From the NCBI GenBank assembly GCA_026873275.1, contig JANTUC010000008.1:186001-250000 (forward strand): a stretch of 64,000 nucleotides of DNA, read 5' to 3'. The stretch is from Pseudopithomyces maydicus. Taxonomy: Eukaryota > Ascomycota > Dothideomycetes > Pleosporales > Didymosphaeriaceae. The translations under genes and the position numbers were made by a program. Positions 22,999-36,206 of the stretch are shown piece by piece; positions within the stretch are counted from its first letter, which is position 1; the number at the start of each line of letters is the position of its first letter. The notes beneath the pieces were generated by a model. That model searched no databases and was not told where the DNA came from. It saw nothing but the letters and a program-made list of their open reading frames with translations.

Positions 22999-25955
22999 AT
23001 GGCCGACAAGAAGAAGAAGTCGAGATACGCGGCCGGTTACGACTTCGGCGCCAACGCTGCGCTCGCCGGTGCGCAGACCGGCGGAGCTCCTGCTCCGCAG
23101 TATGGAGCACAACCTCAGTATGGCCAGCCGCCGCCGCCCGCCCAGGGCTATGCGCCTGGCATTCCCGTCGCCCCCCAGGCCGACCCCAGCACCCTCGGCC
23201 AGAGCTTCCAGAACCTGAACCTCGGACCACAAGGCCAGCAGTATGGCCAGCCCCAGCCGACGCCTGTCCAGCCGCCCCAGGTCTCGCAGGCGCCCACGAA
23301 CCAGCTGCTGCCCTCAGACCTCATCGCCCAGCCCGTCCTGGCATATGAGATCGAGCAGCCCCCGCCGCCCATCAACCTGCCCAGCAACGCCGCCGCCACG
23401 CCCTCTCCTCGTCAGCAGCACCCTCCCAACTCCCAGACCTGCGCTAAACCTGCTAGATGCGAACTGCCCGCCGCCCTACATCCGCTCGACCCTCAATTGC
23501 GTCCCCACAACACACAGTCTTCTGAAGAAGTCGAAGCTGCCCTTCTCCCTCACAGTCCAGCCCTACACATCGCTCCACGAGGACGAGGCCCCCATCCCAG
23601 TCATCGAAGACCAGATCATCAGCAGATGTCGACGGTGCCGCGGCTACATCAACCCCTACGTCACTTTCCTCGACCACGGACACCGCTGGAGGTGTAACCT
23701 GTGCAACCTCACGAACGATGTTCCTCAGGCCTTTGATTGGGACTCGGTGCAGCAGAAGAGCGTTGACCGCTGGCAGCGGAGCGAGCTCAACTACGGCGTG
23801 GTTGAGTTCGTTGCGCCGCAGGAATACATGGTGAGTCGAACTGCTGCATGCTCCGTCTTGATATTTGCTCATATGCGATGCAGGTCCGACCGCCTCAGCC
23901 GCTCGTCTATCTGTTTTTGCTCGATGTATCCGCGTCTTCGATCGTAAACGGACTCCTCGCCACCGTCTCCAAGATCATCTCAGAAGCTCTGCCGCGAATT
24001 CCTAACGCCGACGGCAGAACGAGGGTCGGCTTCCTCGGGTTCGACAGCAGCCTGCACTACTGGTCCATCCCCCGCGACGGCCAAGAGAACAGCGAGCCGC
24101 AGATGATGGTGGTCTCCGATCTGGACGAGCCTTTCCTGCCAACACCCGACAACCTCCTGGTCACCCTCAGCGAGAGCATGGCGAACATCACAACCTTCCT
24201 TGAGAAGCTGCCAAGGATGTTCCAGGACAACATGCAAAATGGATCTGCGATGGGTTCGGCGCTTCGTGCTGGTCACCGCCTGACCGCGGCGATAGGTGCG
24301 AAGATTTGCGTGCTCTCCAGCTCTCTACCAAACACCGGGTTCGGCAAGCTGGAACAGAGAGAGCGAAAGGAACTCCTGGGCACATCAAAAGAAGGCAGTC
24401 TGTTGCAGACTCAGAACTCATTCTACAAGAGCTTTGCCGTTGAGTGCTCCAAGAACCAGGTCTCCGTGGACATGTTCCTCTGCAGCAGCTCCTACCAGGA
24501 CGTTGCAAGTTTGAGCAACCTGCCACGATACACGGGAGGTCAGACCTACTTCTACCCTGGATGGAACGCCGCGAGACAGGAAGATGCCATCAAGCTAGCT
24601 CAGGAGTTCACAAACTACTTGAGCAGCGAGATTGGTCTGGAGGCAGTTTTGCGTGTCCGAGCCTCGACTGGACTGCGCATGTCGGCCTTCTACGGCAACT
24701 TCTTCAACCGCTCTTCGGATCTTTGTGCCTTCCCATCGTTCCCTCGCGACCAGCAGTACAACGTCGAGGTCGCCATTGACGAGACACTCACGAGGCCGCA
24801 AGTGTTCCTCCAGGCCGCCGTACTTCACACTAGCTGCAACGGCTCAAGGCGCATCCGCGTGTTGACCCTCGCCCTCCCCACAACCGACAACCTAGCTGCA
24901 GTATACGCCTCGGCAGATCCTGCTGCCATCACAACATACTTCAGTCACAAGGCCGTCGAGCGAGCTCTGTCCAGCGGACTGGATGCGGCCCGCGATGCCT
25001 TGCAGTCGAAGTTGATTGAGGTTCTCCAAAACTACAAGTCTACGATTGGAGGTGGCGCAGGTGGCCTCACGTTACCTGGAAACATGAGAGTCTTGCCAAT
25101 TCTCTTCCTGTCCTTGATCAAACACTCGGGTCTGAGGAAGAGCGCACAGATCCCATCGGATATGCGTTCAGCTGCTTTGTGCTACCTTTCCACGCTGCCA
25201 ACGACCCTTTTGCTGAGATACATCTACCCTGCCTTCCACTCCCTCCATGACATGCCGGACGATGCGGGTCTTTCTGACCCTCAGACTGGCAACATTGTCA
25301 TGCCGCCGCTGCTGAACCTATCGTCGGCTTTTATCCAAGCCTATGTGAGACCCCCTTTCCCAACCGAGTAATTCTATAGATCGATCCGACAAGTGCTAAC
25401 GAACAGCAGGGTCTGTACCTCCTCGACGACGGCGTCAACCAGTTCCTCTGGATCGGCCGCGACGCCGTGCCCGCCCTCCTCATGGACGTCTTCGGCGTCG
25501 AAGACCAGCAGCAGATCAAGCAAGGTACGTGTTGCCACCCCAACCTAGCCACCCCCTTCCCCCTAACCCGCACCCATCTAACCTTTCCCCCAGGCAAGAC
25601 AACACTGCCCCTCCTCGACAACGACTTCAGCCAGCGCATCCACGCCGTGCTGGAAAAAGCCCGCGACCACACCTCCAAGATGTGCGGCTCCATCATCGTC
25701 CCACAGCTCTACGTCGTCCGCGAGAGCGGCGATCCAAGCCTCAAGCTCTGGGCGCAGACTATGCTCGTCGAGGACCGCGCGGACCAGGGCGTCAGCTTGC
25801 AGCAGTGGCTGGGCATGCTTAGGGAGAAGGTACGTGCTAATCTCGAGGATGTCCCGCTTGTCCTTTCGACGTGGCCGGATTGATGCTGCGTACGCGTGGA
25901 TGAGGGGATGGATGGATGGATGGCTGACTGACGGTGTGAGCAGGTTGTGCAGTAA
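22999..25955 (+). CDS. sec24: COPII coat cargo-binding subunit Sec24
   Basis: Six exons: 22999-23410, 23457-23830, 23884-25344, 25410-25524, 25594-25829 and 25944-25955, all phase-consistent; 869 residues. The last intron (114 nt) leaves a tiny final exon encoding V-V-Q-stop. Features in order: a Pro/Gln-rich N-terminus with YGQP repeats (~1-130), a Cys4 zinc finger (CRRC...CNLC, ~195-220), a trunk domain with VVSDLDEPFLP and NLPRYTGGQ, a beta-sandwich with FYGNFFNRSSDL, a helical region, and a gelsolin-like end (LWIGRDAVP, LVEDRADQ). Sec24 pairs with Sec23 and selects cargo for ER-to-Golgi vesicles. Reading through the first intron would give a false frame ending at 23697. It is a core gene with no indels. 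Confidence 0.95.
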
Positions 25956-27828
25956 ACGGGACCAACGATGGGGAAGCGAGAAGGTTGGATGTAGTGCGAG
26001 ATGGCCACGCAGGAATGGTCTCAGCGATATGGTTTATCGCTGATGGAGCTGCGTGGTTGCGTAATGGTTGGTGCGTGGGTGCGGTTGATGAGCCGGAGTT
26101 GCATGCCCGCGGTAGACGAAACACGAACGGTGAACGGTGAACGGTTTTTAGGTGTAGCGGAGGCGGGGGAGGTACTTTGAGCAGACGGAGCACGGTAGTC
26201 ATGTATCGGGGGTAGACCTTTTGCTAGATACTCGAATGAATGCCATGCATGCCCTTTGATCTGCGACTTGTTTTGGGTGGTGGAATCACAATCACTTACT
26301 ACCTAGTAAATAGATGGTGTAACGACGGGTAGGTGTTTTTTCGCTTGGAGGACAGCCATATAGTAGCGTGGGTTCCCGCCACACTTCTGCCTGTATCTAT
26401 ATGTATGTGCAGATGAATTCTATGTACAGATGAATCCAGAACAAAGCTACCAACTACATCACTAAAGCCTTTCCTCTGAACCACCACACATACATACGTT
26501 ATAGCCTTTCTTTTTCTTTATCTTCTACCTCTCCTTCCTTCCCTCCTTCCTACCTTCCCCTTCCCTCCTTCCTTCCTTCCCCCCTTTCCCCCACCAACCA
26601 ACCAACCAACCACCCCCTCACCCGCCCGCACCATCAGCACCATCGCAAGCATCCGTTTCTCCCCGCGGGTACATGCCCTGGACTCAGCTTATCTCACCTC
26701 ACCTCAGCACGGCACGCGCAAGCACTTACGCGTCGCCCTCGCCCTCGCCCTCGCCATAGGCATAGGCATAAAATATATATACTCGGAGTTTGGAGCCGAG
26801 ACATGTATGTATATGTGATGAGGGTCACGGGGTTTGTTCCGGTGGTGGCGGGGGCGCTATGTGGATGGTTGTACACTGCGTGAGCGTGAGCGTGAGCGTG
26901 AGCGCGAGCGCGAGCTGTGTCTATATACACGTAGACTTGGTTGAACGTAGACTTGGGTATCTCAGATGACAATCAATGACTTGGTGAATACCTCATACCA
27001 TGTTAGGAGCTGATTGTTATGTTATACATACGTACATGTATACATGCCGTGCGTGTGCGAGGGCGTCTAGTGTGCGTGTGTGTATTAAAGGGAAAGAAGG
27101 ATGGGTGCGTGGGAGAAGGGAGATGGTATGTACATGTACATGTATAGGTAATCAGTGTCTTGTTCAATACGCGTTCGGCCCGTCTTGGGACTATCTACCT
27201 GCCTATGGGGAATCGGTATGTAGGTATGTAGGTATGTAGGTCAATAAGCCAAAAGCAGTCTTAAACAGGTATGAGAAAAGAACGAAGCGTTTAATTCTAC
27301 GTTTATGCATATACCCACTGCCCTGTCAAATAGCACGATGCATCACACCCGTTCGTTGCAAAAGGTCGGTCATGCACGAAACACCCCTCCTCTCTCAGCC
27401 CCAGCTATAATTTAAAATATACATATGTTTTGTGTTTTTGGAAAGCGGCAGCAGAGTAGTAGCTGACTGGATAAAAACGGATAATGGAGAAAAAGCTGTC
27501 AACCCCTCTTGTGACGATTGAAAACGGGCGTACATAAAGGATTATCAAAAAAGGTAGTATTGATTGGCCGGATCATAAAATATATATAAATATTATTATA
27601 TAAATTCTCGTTTCTCCTCATAGATTCAGGATGCCTAGATGCGATGGATTGGGAAATATAGATATGAATGATGGGGACAGATAACACGCAATGTATGTAT
27701 GTTGGCAAAAAAAAGGATCCTGGACAGATGATACAAGGCAAGGCAAGGCAAGACAAGTTAAACAATGTAAAGGGTAATAATTCCTAGTGCTATCCACTCT
27801 CATACCATGCATGCAACTCATCAGCCAA

Positions 27829-27856
27829 CCAGCCAGCCAGCCAGCCAGCCAGCCAG
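27829..27856 (+). repeat. (CCAG)n microsatellite, 7 units
   Basis: This is an uninterrupted tetranucleotide run. The same CAGC/CCAG motif recurs at several places between 32.9 and 33.3 kb. Confidence 0.85.
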
Positions 27857-28033
27857 TCCGAAGGCCCTCCCATGCTACACCCACCCCATTACAACGCAGC
27901 ACCAAGCACCGCAAACTCTCTCCACGAGCGGAAAACGAAGGCTAATCCACCCACCCACCCATCCCATCGCACTACCCCTTCGAAAATCCCAGGCCTAAAA
28001 GCATGATTCCGTCGTAGTCGAAAACGTGGTATA

Positions 28034-28063
28034 TCCCATCCCATCCCATCCCATCCCATCCCA
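28034..28063 (+). repeat. (CCCAT)n microsatellite, 6 units
   Basis: This is a perfect pentanucleotide run in the spacer upstream of the A-rich tract. Confidence 0.85.
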
Positions 28064-29434
28064 TGCCGAGCATCCAATCTTCGCATCTCCAGATAATCGC
28101 ACTCATGACGCTCGCAAGCAAACAACGTAACCCAACGCAACGCAACGCAGGAAGCACAGTGCAGTAAACCAAAACAAAGCTAAAAAAAAAAAAAAAATCA
28201 CATAAGAAAAACCCAAGGGTTAAAAAAAAAGAGAAAAAAAGAGAAAAAAAAAGAAAATAAAAAGAAAATAAAAAAAAATTGTCGTAAATGCAACGATTGC
28301 AAAGCAAAAAGCAAAAAGCATAAAAAAAAGGAAAAAAAAGGGGGGGGCGATGGGGTTTAAAATGTAGCCAAATCGGAACGAAGAGGGCATACGCGGTGTT
28401 TCCATCGATCTGTCCATCTGTACGTTCGGTCGTTCGTTCGTTCGTTCATGCCAACTGTAAGACACGATAAGGTGAGGAAAAGAGAAAGGGAAAGAGGAAA
28501 GAGGATGGATTCCGGCCGTATCGAGCAGAGCGGAGCGGAGCTGAGACATGCCGTTCAGCTTGCGTGCTTGCTCTCATGTGGGGGTATCATCGAGCCGGTA
28601 CAGTAGGGAAGGAGGAAGGAGGTAGGTAGTAGGTGGTAAGTGGTGCTGAGAAGGGGACGTCTGTGTGGTTGGTGGTTGGTCTGGCGGTATGTTTGCTTAT
28701 CCATCTGTTCATCTGTTCATCGTTCATCGTCCATCGTCCATCGATCCGCATGTCGATTCACCCATGCCAATTCAATCATCCATCGACCCATCCATCCACT
28801 CACCAACCCACACAGAACCACAAAAACAGCCCAAGCCAAAAACAAAGGGACAAACAACCGAGATGTATATCATGAAAACCAAGGGGATTCGTCGACATGA
28901 GCATAGCATAGCATAGCGTAGTATCCAGAATTAAAAAAGAAAAATCGTCAGGTCGTTTCGTGTCGGTTCGTTTCGTTTCGAGTCGAGTAGAGGGAAGCGA
29001 GGCGAGGCAGTGAAGCGGGGAAAGTCTATGGACTGTCTGGGTAGAACGGGATCTGTTTCGCTGGGGTCGAGCGGAGCAGAGAAGAGCGTGGTGGAGTGTA
29101 GCGGGAAGTAGCGAAGTGTAGTGTAGCGTGGCGGAGCGGAGTGAGGTGGAGTGTAGAGAAGAGTGTAGTGTAGCAGAGAAGAGCGTGGCTGAGAAGAGCG
29201 TGATAGGGTAAAGTGAGGTGGACGCACGTACGCACGTACGCCGTGTAGACGCGACTCCCTCGCCGTCGAACGGTATCTAGTCGTAACGGATGAGCATAAC
29301 CCGGTCAGGATGCGTGTAAAATGCAGACCGAGACCGTAAGCGGTTCGCCCCCATCCAATCCACCCTTCAACACATATAGCTAACTAGTTAGCCAGCTAGC
29401 CAGCTAGCCAACTACACCAGCAAACTCCCTCCCC

Positions 29435-31700
29435 TCAGCGATGCCCCACCTGCTCGCTCGTCGCAACCGCCACCAGCGCCTCCAAGCGCCTCAGATCCCC
29501 CGGCGGCGGCTGCGGGATCGCCGGCCCGAGATTGGGATGTCTCTCAGCCGGCTGGTAGGACCTGTACGAAGGCGTGGAGAGACTGTGACCGTGGTACGAG
29601 CGCTGCTGGCTGTAGAGCGGATGGGGACGATCCATGATGGAGGTCCGAACGGGCTTGTGTTCCTCGCCCGGGGGCCCAGCGGGGTGGGACTCTACGAAGC
29701 CGTTGCTGTGTACGATTGCGGGGTGGTACTCCGCCATGGTGGAGTTGGATGGGGTTGGGACGCCTTCGCTGCTGCTCGAGTCCTCGGGGGAGGTGCGCTG
29801 GACGGCTTGGGCGGGCTGGACGAGGATGCTGGGGTTGCTGATGGGGCCGTTGTACCATGCTTGTCGCTTGTTCCTCTTAGGTGTGACGGGGGGCTCCTGG
29901 GAAGTTCGCACTGGCTCGGGCATGGGGTGCTGCACGCCAGGTGAGGTATTGGGCTGCTGGTTGAAGTAGGATGGGTGCGGCGCAGTCGTAGGGCGAGCAT
30001 GGACCGTCTGTCCCGGGCTGTTCTGGTACTGATGCCACGCTTCTCTGGCGTGACTTGGACTGGCAATTTCCAAGTTGTTCAGCCCTCTTTGTAGGGTAGT
30101 ATCCCATGAGATGCTGGTACGCTTCTCGTGTTTCAGGGCGGGTCGAAGGTCCGTGGGTGCGTGATAAGTCAGTGGGCGCGGGGCCTGTCCATCAATCTGC
30201 ATGGGACTGGGCTGGCGGCGGGGAAGCGGCGGCGGCGGGGCGTGGTCGAAGCTTTCGATACCAGGCAGCCTCGTTTGGGACGCTGCGGGTTGCGATGTGA
30301 ACGAAGGCCGCGGGGCGTCCGGTGTCTGATAGTAGCCCAGCCCACTAGTCGCAGGTCGGGGTCCGGTATAGGATCCTGGGTGCCATGTGCGCCGTCTCCA
30401 GTCAGCATCTGCATTCGAGTCCCTCCTCGATCCAGGAAAGTTGGGTGCAACCGGACTTGCATACGCGCTGCTCTGTGCGGAATAGGTAGATGCTGAGGAT
30501 GATGGTACGGGTGTGATGAACTGGGGAGTGTATTGCCCCGGAGGGCCTGAGAAGGGGTTCCCGCCGCCGGAAGGTACCGATAATCGACGTCCGGTAGGTC
30601 CTACACCGCTCCAGGACACTGGCCGTGAGGCGGACGCTACAGGGGATTGCACTGCAGAGCTAAAGCGGCTGGGGCTTCCTGTGGCGGTAGAGAAGGTGGC
30701 AGATGTCGGTGTGGTAGCGTCATCATAATCAACGATCTGTGGCCCCGGACTCCCCATAAGCGGAGGGTTGTATGTGTCTAGGGTGTTCAGAGATAATCGT
30801 GCCCGAGCAGCCCCGTCATTGGCCATGGCCAGTGGTGGGGGCCGACGCCGTGCGTCCGGAGAAGGACCCACGCTTATGCTCGAAGTCGTAGATGCGATGC
30901 TGGACGCCGACAGGTTTCTACTATGTCCTCTGCTATGGCCTCCTGTGCTCCCCAGTGTGTTTGCCCGGGAGCGGCTCCCTGCCGGTCGCACACGGTCGGT
31001 CCGGATCTGCCTCTGGAACCGGGTGCCAGTTGCCGCCAATGAATCTCCAGGGATATCTTCGTTCACGTGGACCGTCTGGGCATGCTGTCGCAGGTTGTCA
31101 AGCCGGGAGAAGCGTCGCGAACAATGACACTGGAATGGCCGTTCGCCTGTGTGCTTGCTGCCATGTGTTAGCTTACTGTGAGACTGATGTCTGCGGGTAC
31201 GGCTTCCTACCGAATATGCCGCGCAAGATGCTCGCTCCTGGTAAAGCTCAGATGGCACGGCGGGAAGTCGGTGCAAAAGAAGCGCTGTCCCTTCTTCTTT
31301 TTCGAGGCTGATTTTGAGTCTCCGTTCACGCTCTCGTCGTCCGACCCTTCTCGCCCCTCCTCTTCCGCTCCGCCCATCTCTACGTCCTGTGAGTCTCCAG
31401 ACCGAGAGGAGAGATGCGAGTCTTCGCGGACCAGGGGATGCCTGGCGGTGGTCGTGGTGAGCTCGCGGGCGGGCGTGAAGGGAGAGGTCGGGAGAGGGCG
31501 CTGGCCGGCAAGACCGCCGAAGCTGTTGCGTGTGGGCGTCTTGGCCGAGGGGTCCTCGGCGCGTGCATCGTCGGCGGGCTTGCTGTCGCTGAAGAAGTTG
31601 GCGTTCGGTCGCGGCGTGGTCGGGGTGGTCTCTTCGCCGGGGCGACTGAGGGGGGCTCCGGCACGGCGAGCGTGGTGTTGACTGCCTGGAACGTAGCCAT
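29435..31700 (-). CDS. Two-finger C2H2 transcription factor
   Basis: Main exon 31157-29435; upstream exon ends at 31211. The intron 31210-31158 (53 nt; GTAGGA donor, GCTAAC branch, CAG acceptor) splits the finger pair: CTDFPPCHLSFTRSEH...RH before it, HTGERPFQC and FSRLDNLRQH after it. Downstream are a conserved basic block (GTRFQRQIRTDRVRP) and a long Ser/Pro-rich regulatory region. Family members are sequence-specific DNA-binding regulators; I do not know this one's targets. The start is unsettled. The frame with PRPNANFFSDSK lacks an upstream ATG. A good ATG at 31700 (MATFQAVNTT) is in another frame that would join it if the G6 run at 31650-31655 were one base longer. The open frame upstream to 32230 that skips the intron is spurious. 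Confidence 0.75.
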
Positions 31701-34700
31701 GTCTGCTGGCGGTCGACGAGTCCAGATGTCGGTATCGGTGGTGGGGTGGTGGTGGTGGTGGTCGCAGCGGAGTCGCCGGGGGAGTGCGTGCGCTGTGGCT
31801 CGCGGCCAGCGACGTGCTCGGGCTGCGGCGGGAGAGGGCCACTCGGCCGCTGGCTAGCAAGACTGGATGGCGAGGACGGCACTATCGCAGAGCCGCATGA
31901 AGTCCGACCGTGTGCTGGAGGCCCTCGCTTCGCGTCGGAGGAGGCTGGGGATGGAGCTGATGACGAATCGGGGACGGCAGTCTGGCACTGGCAACCTGGG
32001 CGGCGGGCGTCAGGCTCGGCGGGGTGGGGGGCGCAGGCTGCAGAGGTGTTGGTGTCGGCATGCGCTGGGCGGAAAGGGCAGCGTGGGCGGCGGGCGTGGT
32101 GGTGGTAGTGGTGGTGGTGGCAGCAGCAGACTGCAGAGGTGGTGGTGGTGCGGGCTCCTCGAGGCGGGTGCGGCGAGTCTTCAGGGCAGTGACGCTTGCG
32201 ATAAGCTAGAGGGGTGATCCTCCCCGCCACCAGACGACGCGCGCTGGGCTGCAGCGTTTATGCACACAAAGGCACGGGCGGAGGCGGACGGCAGGCGGCT
32301 CTCACGGACGCACGCACGCATGCACGCACGCAGCAAAGCGCAGCGCAGCGCAGCGCAGCTCCAACAGGAAAAACACACACAGCACACAGGCGGACGCCAG
32401 CAGGCAGAGCGCCCAGCAGCAGCAGCAAATTGCAACGCAACGGGCGCGCGACGACTGGCCCTGGCCTTGGCCTGGTAAGCAGCGCTGCAGTGGCTGCACC
32501 AGGTGGTGGTGCCCTGGGGCCGAGCGCCGCCGCCGCAGCAGCTGGGGTCAGAATCCGATCCCGCCTTGCGACACGCCAACCTCTGCTTGCAGATCTCCCA
32601 AAGGACCCGGTCCTGCGTCCTCCAAACCGCTCTCTGGGCCCTCTCTAGGCGCCGGCCAAGCCCGCTGTCTAAGCACAACATAACATTCGTCGTCCGTGTC
32701 CGGCGCCCGTGACGATATGATGGATGGCAAGCCCCGTGCTGCTGCTGTTGCACCTCCAATGCAGCCCATGCACGCGTCCTACGGCGCAGGAACCGGCCAT
32801 GCAAGTCGCCCTCTTCTGGGTCACGCACCGTTCCGAGACAGCAGGTACCGCGACGACATCGTCCCAGCGCGCGAGCTCCAAGGAAGCCCTTCCATGCATG
32901 TCCCCTCCTCGAGCCCCAGCCAGCCAGCCAGCGCGCCCCCGGCCAGCGCCCCAGTGCGTGCCCACTGCCCAGCAACGACGCCCTCCACCGCCGACGCATC
33001 GTGTGCCTCGTCCTGAGCAGAGCCCAGCCAGCCAGCCAGCCAGCCCGACGTCTCACCGCCTTGTTTCACGTGCCGTGTGAGACTCGAGCCTGCGGACCTT
33101 TCAGCCCTCAGCCTGCCTGCCTGCCTGCCCACCCAGTCGTCAGCCCGTGCTGTGCTCGAGGGAGTGCGACGGTCGTGGCGCCGTCATTGGCTCGTCCATG
33201 CATCCCGCGGCCAGGCGTTACGTGCAGACACAGCGAACACGGCGAGCCAGCAAGCAAGCAAGCAAGCGTTGCTGCAAGGGCTGCTAGTGCTCCAGCGTCG
33301 TGCTCCACAGAACATCATGTTTCGCTGTACCTTGCTGAAGCGAAAATTTTAGCCGGCCCATGATGCAGCCACGCTCCCATGGATCGAGCGCGACGAAAGA
33401 GACTGGTCGCCGGGTACGTATGTAGGTAATGTAATGCCCACGACGAGCAGCCTGATTCCGCGCCGCCGTGTGCCTGGTCACGTACTGTACTTGGTCTACT
33501 ACGGTACTGTATGTACGACTACCTACTTACGTAGAAACCTTCCCGCGGACAAGCACAAGACGAGACAATAAACCTTGACGCCCCCATCTCCATACTTGCC
33601 CATTGCAGCCGGCCGTCGTGGCAAGCGAGCGCGATATGCGCGCACACACGCAGAGAGATGCTTGCTCCACCGGGACAATACCGAGGCGATCAGCTGACGG
33701 ACGGGCGAAAAAAGGCTTCTGTGCGATGTGTACATGCATATATACCGTACATACATACGTACACACAGTACATGCTTGTTCTATTTTCGTGTCCCTCGAG
33801 CGGCCGTTGCAGCCACTACATACAAAGACTGCCCATGCCTGACGAAAGCATCCATGCTCGCGACGCAGCGGGCGGCGGGCGTCCCGGAGGCACACTCGTA
33901 ATGGTGCATTGCGCGGTGACTTTTGCAAGTGCGTGCACATGTGTGCAGCCCCACCGAGGGCCGTCTACCTGCCTAGGTACCTAGTCACGTTTACACGTCT
34001 CGTATGTAATGCCCACACCTAACAGCGCCTCCCGTGCTGGCGATGAGCGAATGGTGTTGAGGGGCACCGTGGCCCGCGAGATCTACGCTAGCCGCATGTA
34101 TTGCATCACCTTACATACGTGGCTAGGGACAAGTGTGTTCCGTAGCGGGGCTTGGGTGCCTGGATGAGTAAGTAGGTAAGTAAGGGACCGACCGGCAGTG
34201 GAGTCTTGGACTGGCGGTCCTGACTGGTGGCAGTTTGCATGCTGCCATCTGGCTGGTTGGCAGCGCAGAGAACGCCGCCCGGACCACCGCCGCGCCGTCG
34301 TACCTGGTCGGTCGAGATCGAAACCTTGCTGGATGCAGGGTACATGGTGATCGCGGCTTCGGCAATGCGGATACGTGTAGGTAGGTACGGTAGGTACGGT
34401 ATGTACATAGATTTGACTTTTTGGAATCTGCACGAGCGTTTCGTTTGCGAGTGTGGGTGCGGACAGTGGAATGGCGGTCAACGTTGGCTTTGCGGAGCGG
34501 TCTGTTGGCACTCACACTCACGCGCTCACACACACATCACCGGCAGTTAGAGGGTTATTCCCCGAGGCGCACGGGCCCGGGTGTAGGTTGGGTGTGTGCG
34601 TGAACGTTCGGACAATAATACTCGTGGGCGCGCGCCATTGGTAGATTGCTGTCCGAACGCCGCCTTTATCGACAAGGCTGCGAGCGACTGCCGAGACGAG

Positions 34701-36206
34701 ACGGTAGATGGGTGGTCGGCTTTGGATTTACGTTTGCATACGAGGACTGTATGCATGTACCTATGTATGTGTGTATGTCCTCCGCGACGGGACGTGGGAA
34801 TCTCGGTAGATAGTTGCACGTGACTGGTTGGAAGCTGGAGCCCGGCTGGAGCCCGACCTCTACCTGGGCAGGTGCAAGTGCAAGCAGACGTCCATTCCAC
34901 ATGGCAGCCACGACCCCCCATCCCCGGGAAGTAAGAAGGAGCAAGGCAGGCATCTCCTGCCCAGTCTGATGACAGCGTCGTACCCTTTTCCAATATTCCC
35001 AATGTTCTCCAGCCATGACACGACATGTGCCCCGGTGCCCGCGCATGTCACCATACCATCACCATGTGCACATGTAAATCCCCTCACACCCGTGTCCCCA
35101 ATTTCGATGTTTCCAGTGTATACGAGAAGCGCAGCGGTGCCTGACAGGTGTAACGAGGTGTCACGCACATTCACCCCTATTTAGACACATGTATACACAC
35201 ATGTATACAGATGTTGCTGTATACATAGGGCATACATGCCATGTACACAAGGCATACACACAAACGCACACACGCACGCACATACATTACCCAACCAAAC
35301 ACCTCCCCCTTTCCACAACCACTGACGTTTCCACACCTTCCATCACACAGGGCACATGCATCCGTCTGTTTCTGTTTTTTGTTCTATCGGGCAGACAGGT
35401 AAGGCTCGCTGGAAGGGGTTAGGTGGTGTGCCTGGTGCACATACATCCACATGTGCTGACTTATCGGGCTGAGGTGTATTTGCATCATAGTCACAGCCAC
35501 AGCCACAGCCATGGCCACAGTCATGGCTAAGCCACGTGCGAGGCGTGTTTTGGATGGGTGGCTGGGACGGAGTAGCTGAGAAAAGGATTGTGAGGTATGT
35601 ATGTGTGTACGTATATATATATATATACATGTTTCTCTCGCTGGGATTGCCGTTTTGGGAGCCGGATTAGGGAAAGGTGTGGATGTGCGGATGTGTAGGA
35701 TTGGAATGATCTATTTTGATTATTTTTTACCTGAGGAGACTAGTGAGGCTGTGGGGTGGAAATGTGGAGATATGTGGTGTGATTTTATGGGTGGAGAGAT
35801 ACGTAGATTTGCATAGTGGTTAAGAGAAAGGGGGATTCGGGGTAACCCTAACCCTAACCCTAGGAGCGTCTATCTATGCGCAAGGACAAAATTCAACATC
35901 GACCTCCAATTTGCTGGGACCAACTCCAAAATTCCAAATAGAACCGAACAAGAAGAATTCTAGGAATTCTACTGCCGTCCTTGAACATCCGAAATAACGT
36001 TATTTGGAGCCAACATTGGAAATGTAGCTCGTAGAAGAAGAAAACACTTGACTCATGATTCGGAGTCGCACGCGCGATAGAATCTATACATGATTGAATC
36101 CCATTCATGTACATAACGTCAGCTGAACAGCCCATGAAAACAGATACTCACGTGATAACAATAGATAAATCTGCTTTCTCGACACCTATGCCACCAGACC
36201 ACCCAC
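31701..36206. other. 4.5-kb spacer upstream of the C2H2 factor gene
   Basis: GC-rich, with many short repeats: ACGC/CGCAGC runs (32310-32360), CAGC/CCAG runs (32920-33050, 33105-33130, 33250-33270), GTAGGTACG runs near 34380, TGTATACA palindromic repeats (35190-35230) and ACAGCC repeats (35492-35520). A telomeric motif lies at 35843-35862. Long promoters rich in simple sequence are common for fungal regulators, but no specific site can be named. No gene is seen. Confidence 0.6.
35843..35862 (+). repeat. Interstitial telomeric repeat (TAACCC)3
   Basis: There are three perfect TAACCC units followed by TA. TTAGGG is the standard telomere repeat of filamentous ascomycetes. The flanks differ: G-rich, microsatellite-laden DNA on the left and ordinary sequence leading to the homeobox gene's 3' end on the right. 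Confidence 0.9.

Larger units (their letters stand above)
25956..29434. other. Intergenic spacer dense in microsatellites
   Basis: This is about 3.5 kb between SEC24 and the C2H2 factor gene. Visible simple sequences: GGAT repeats (25905-25922), CTTCC/TTCC pyrimidine tract (26528-26600), GAGCGT/GAGCGC repeat (26881-26915), CCAG repeat (27829-27856), CCCAT repeat (28034-28063), A-rich tract (28180-28345), GTTC repeats near 28430, and a purine-rich tract (28985-29225). Open frames here are low-complexity shadows. I see no gene. Confidence 0.65.

Noticed and set aside
25830..25883. Read-through C-terminus of SEC24
   Set aside because: A GTACGT donor at 25830 with a CTGAC branch and CAG acceptor leads to a short conserved-looking end; the read-through residues look random.
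31212..32230. N-terminal extension of the C2H2 factor in the long minus frame
   Set aside because: It skips the intron that completes finger 1, and its sequence is repeat-derived Pro/Arg/His-rich translation.
32181..33056. 291-codon minus frame
   Set aside because: It is in microsatellite-rich spacer with several overlapping frames of similar length on both strands and no domain.
35843..35862. Chromosome end
   Set aside because: There are only about three units and genes continue on both sides, so the block is interstitial.
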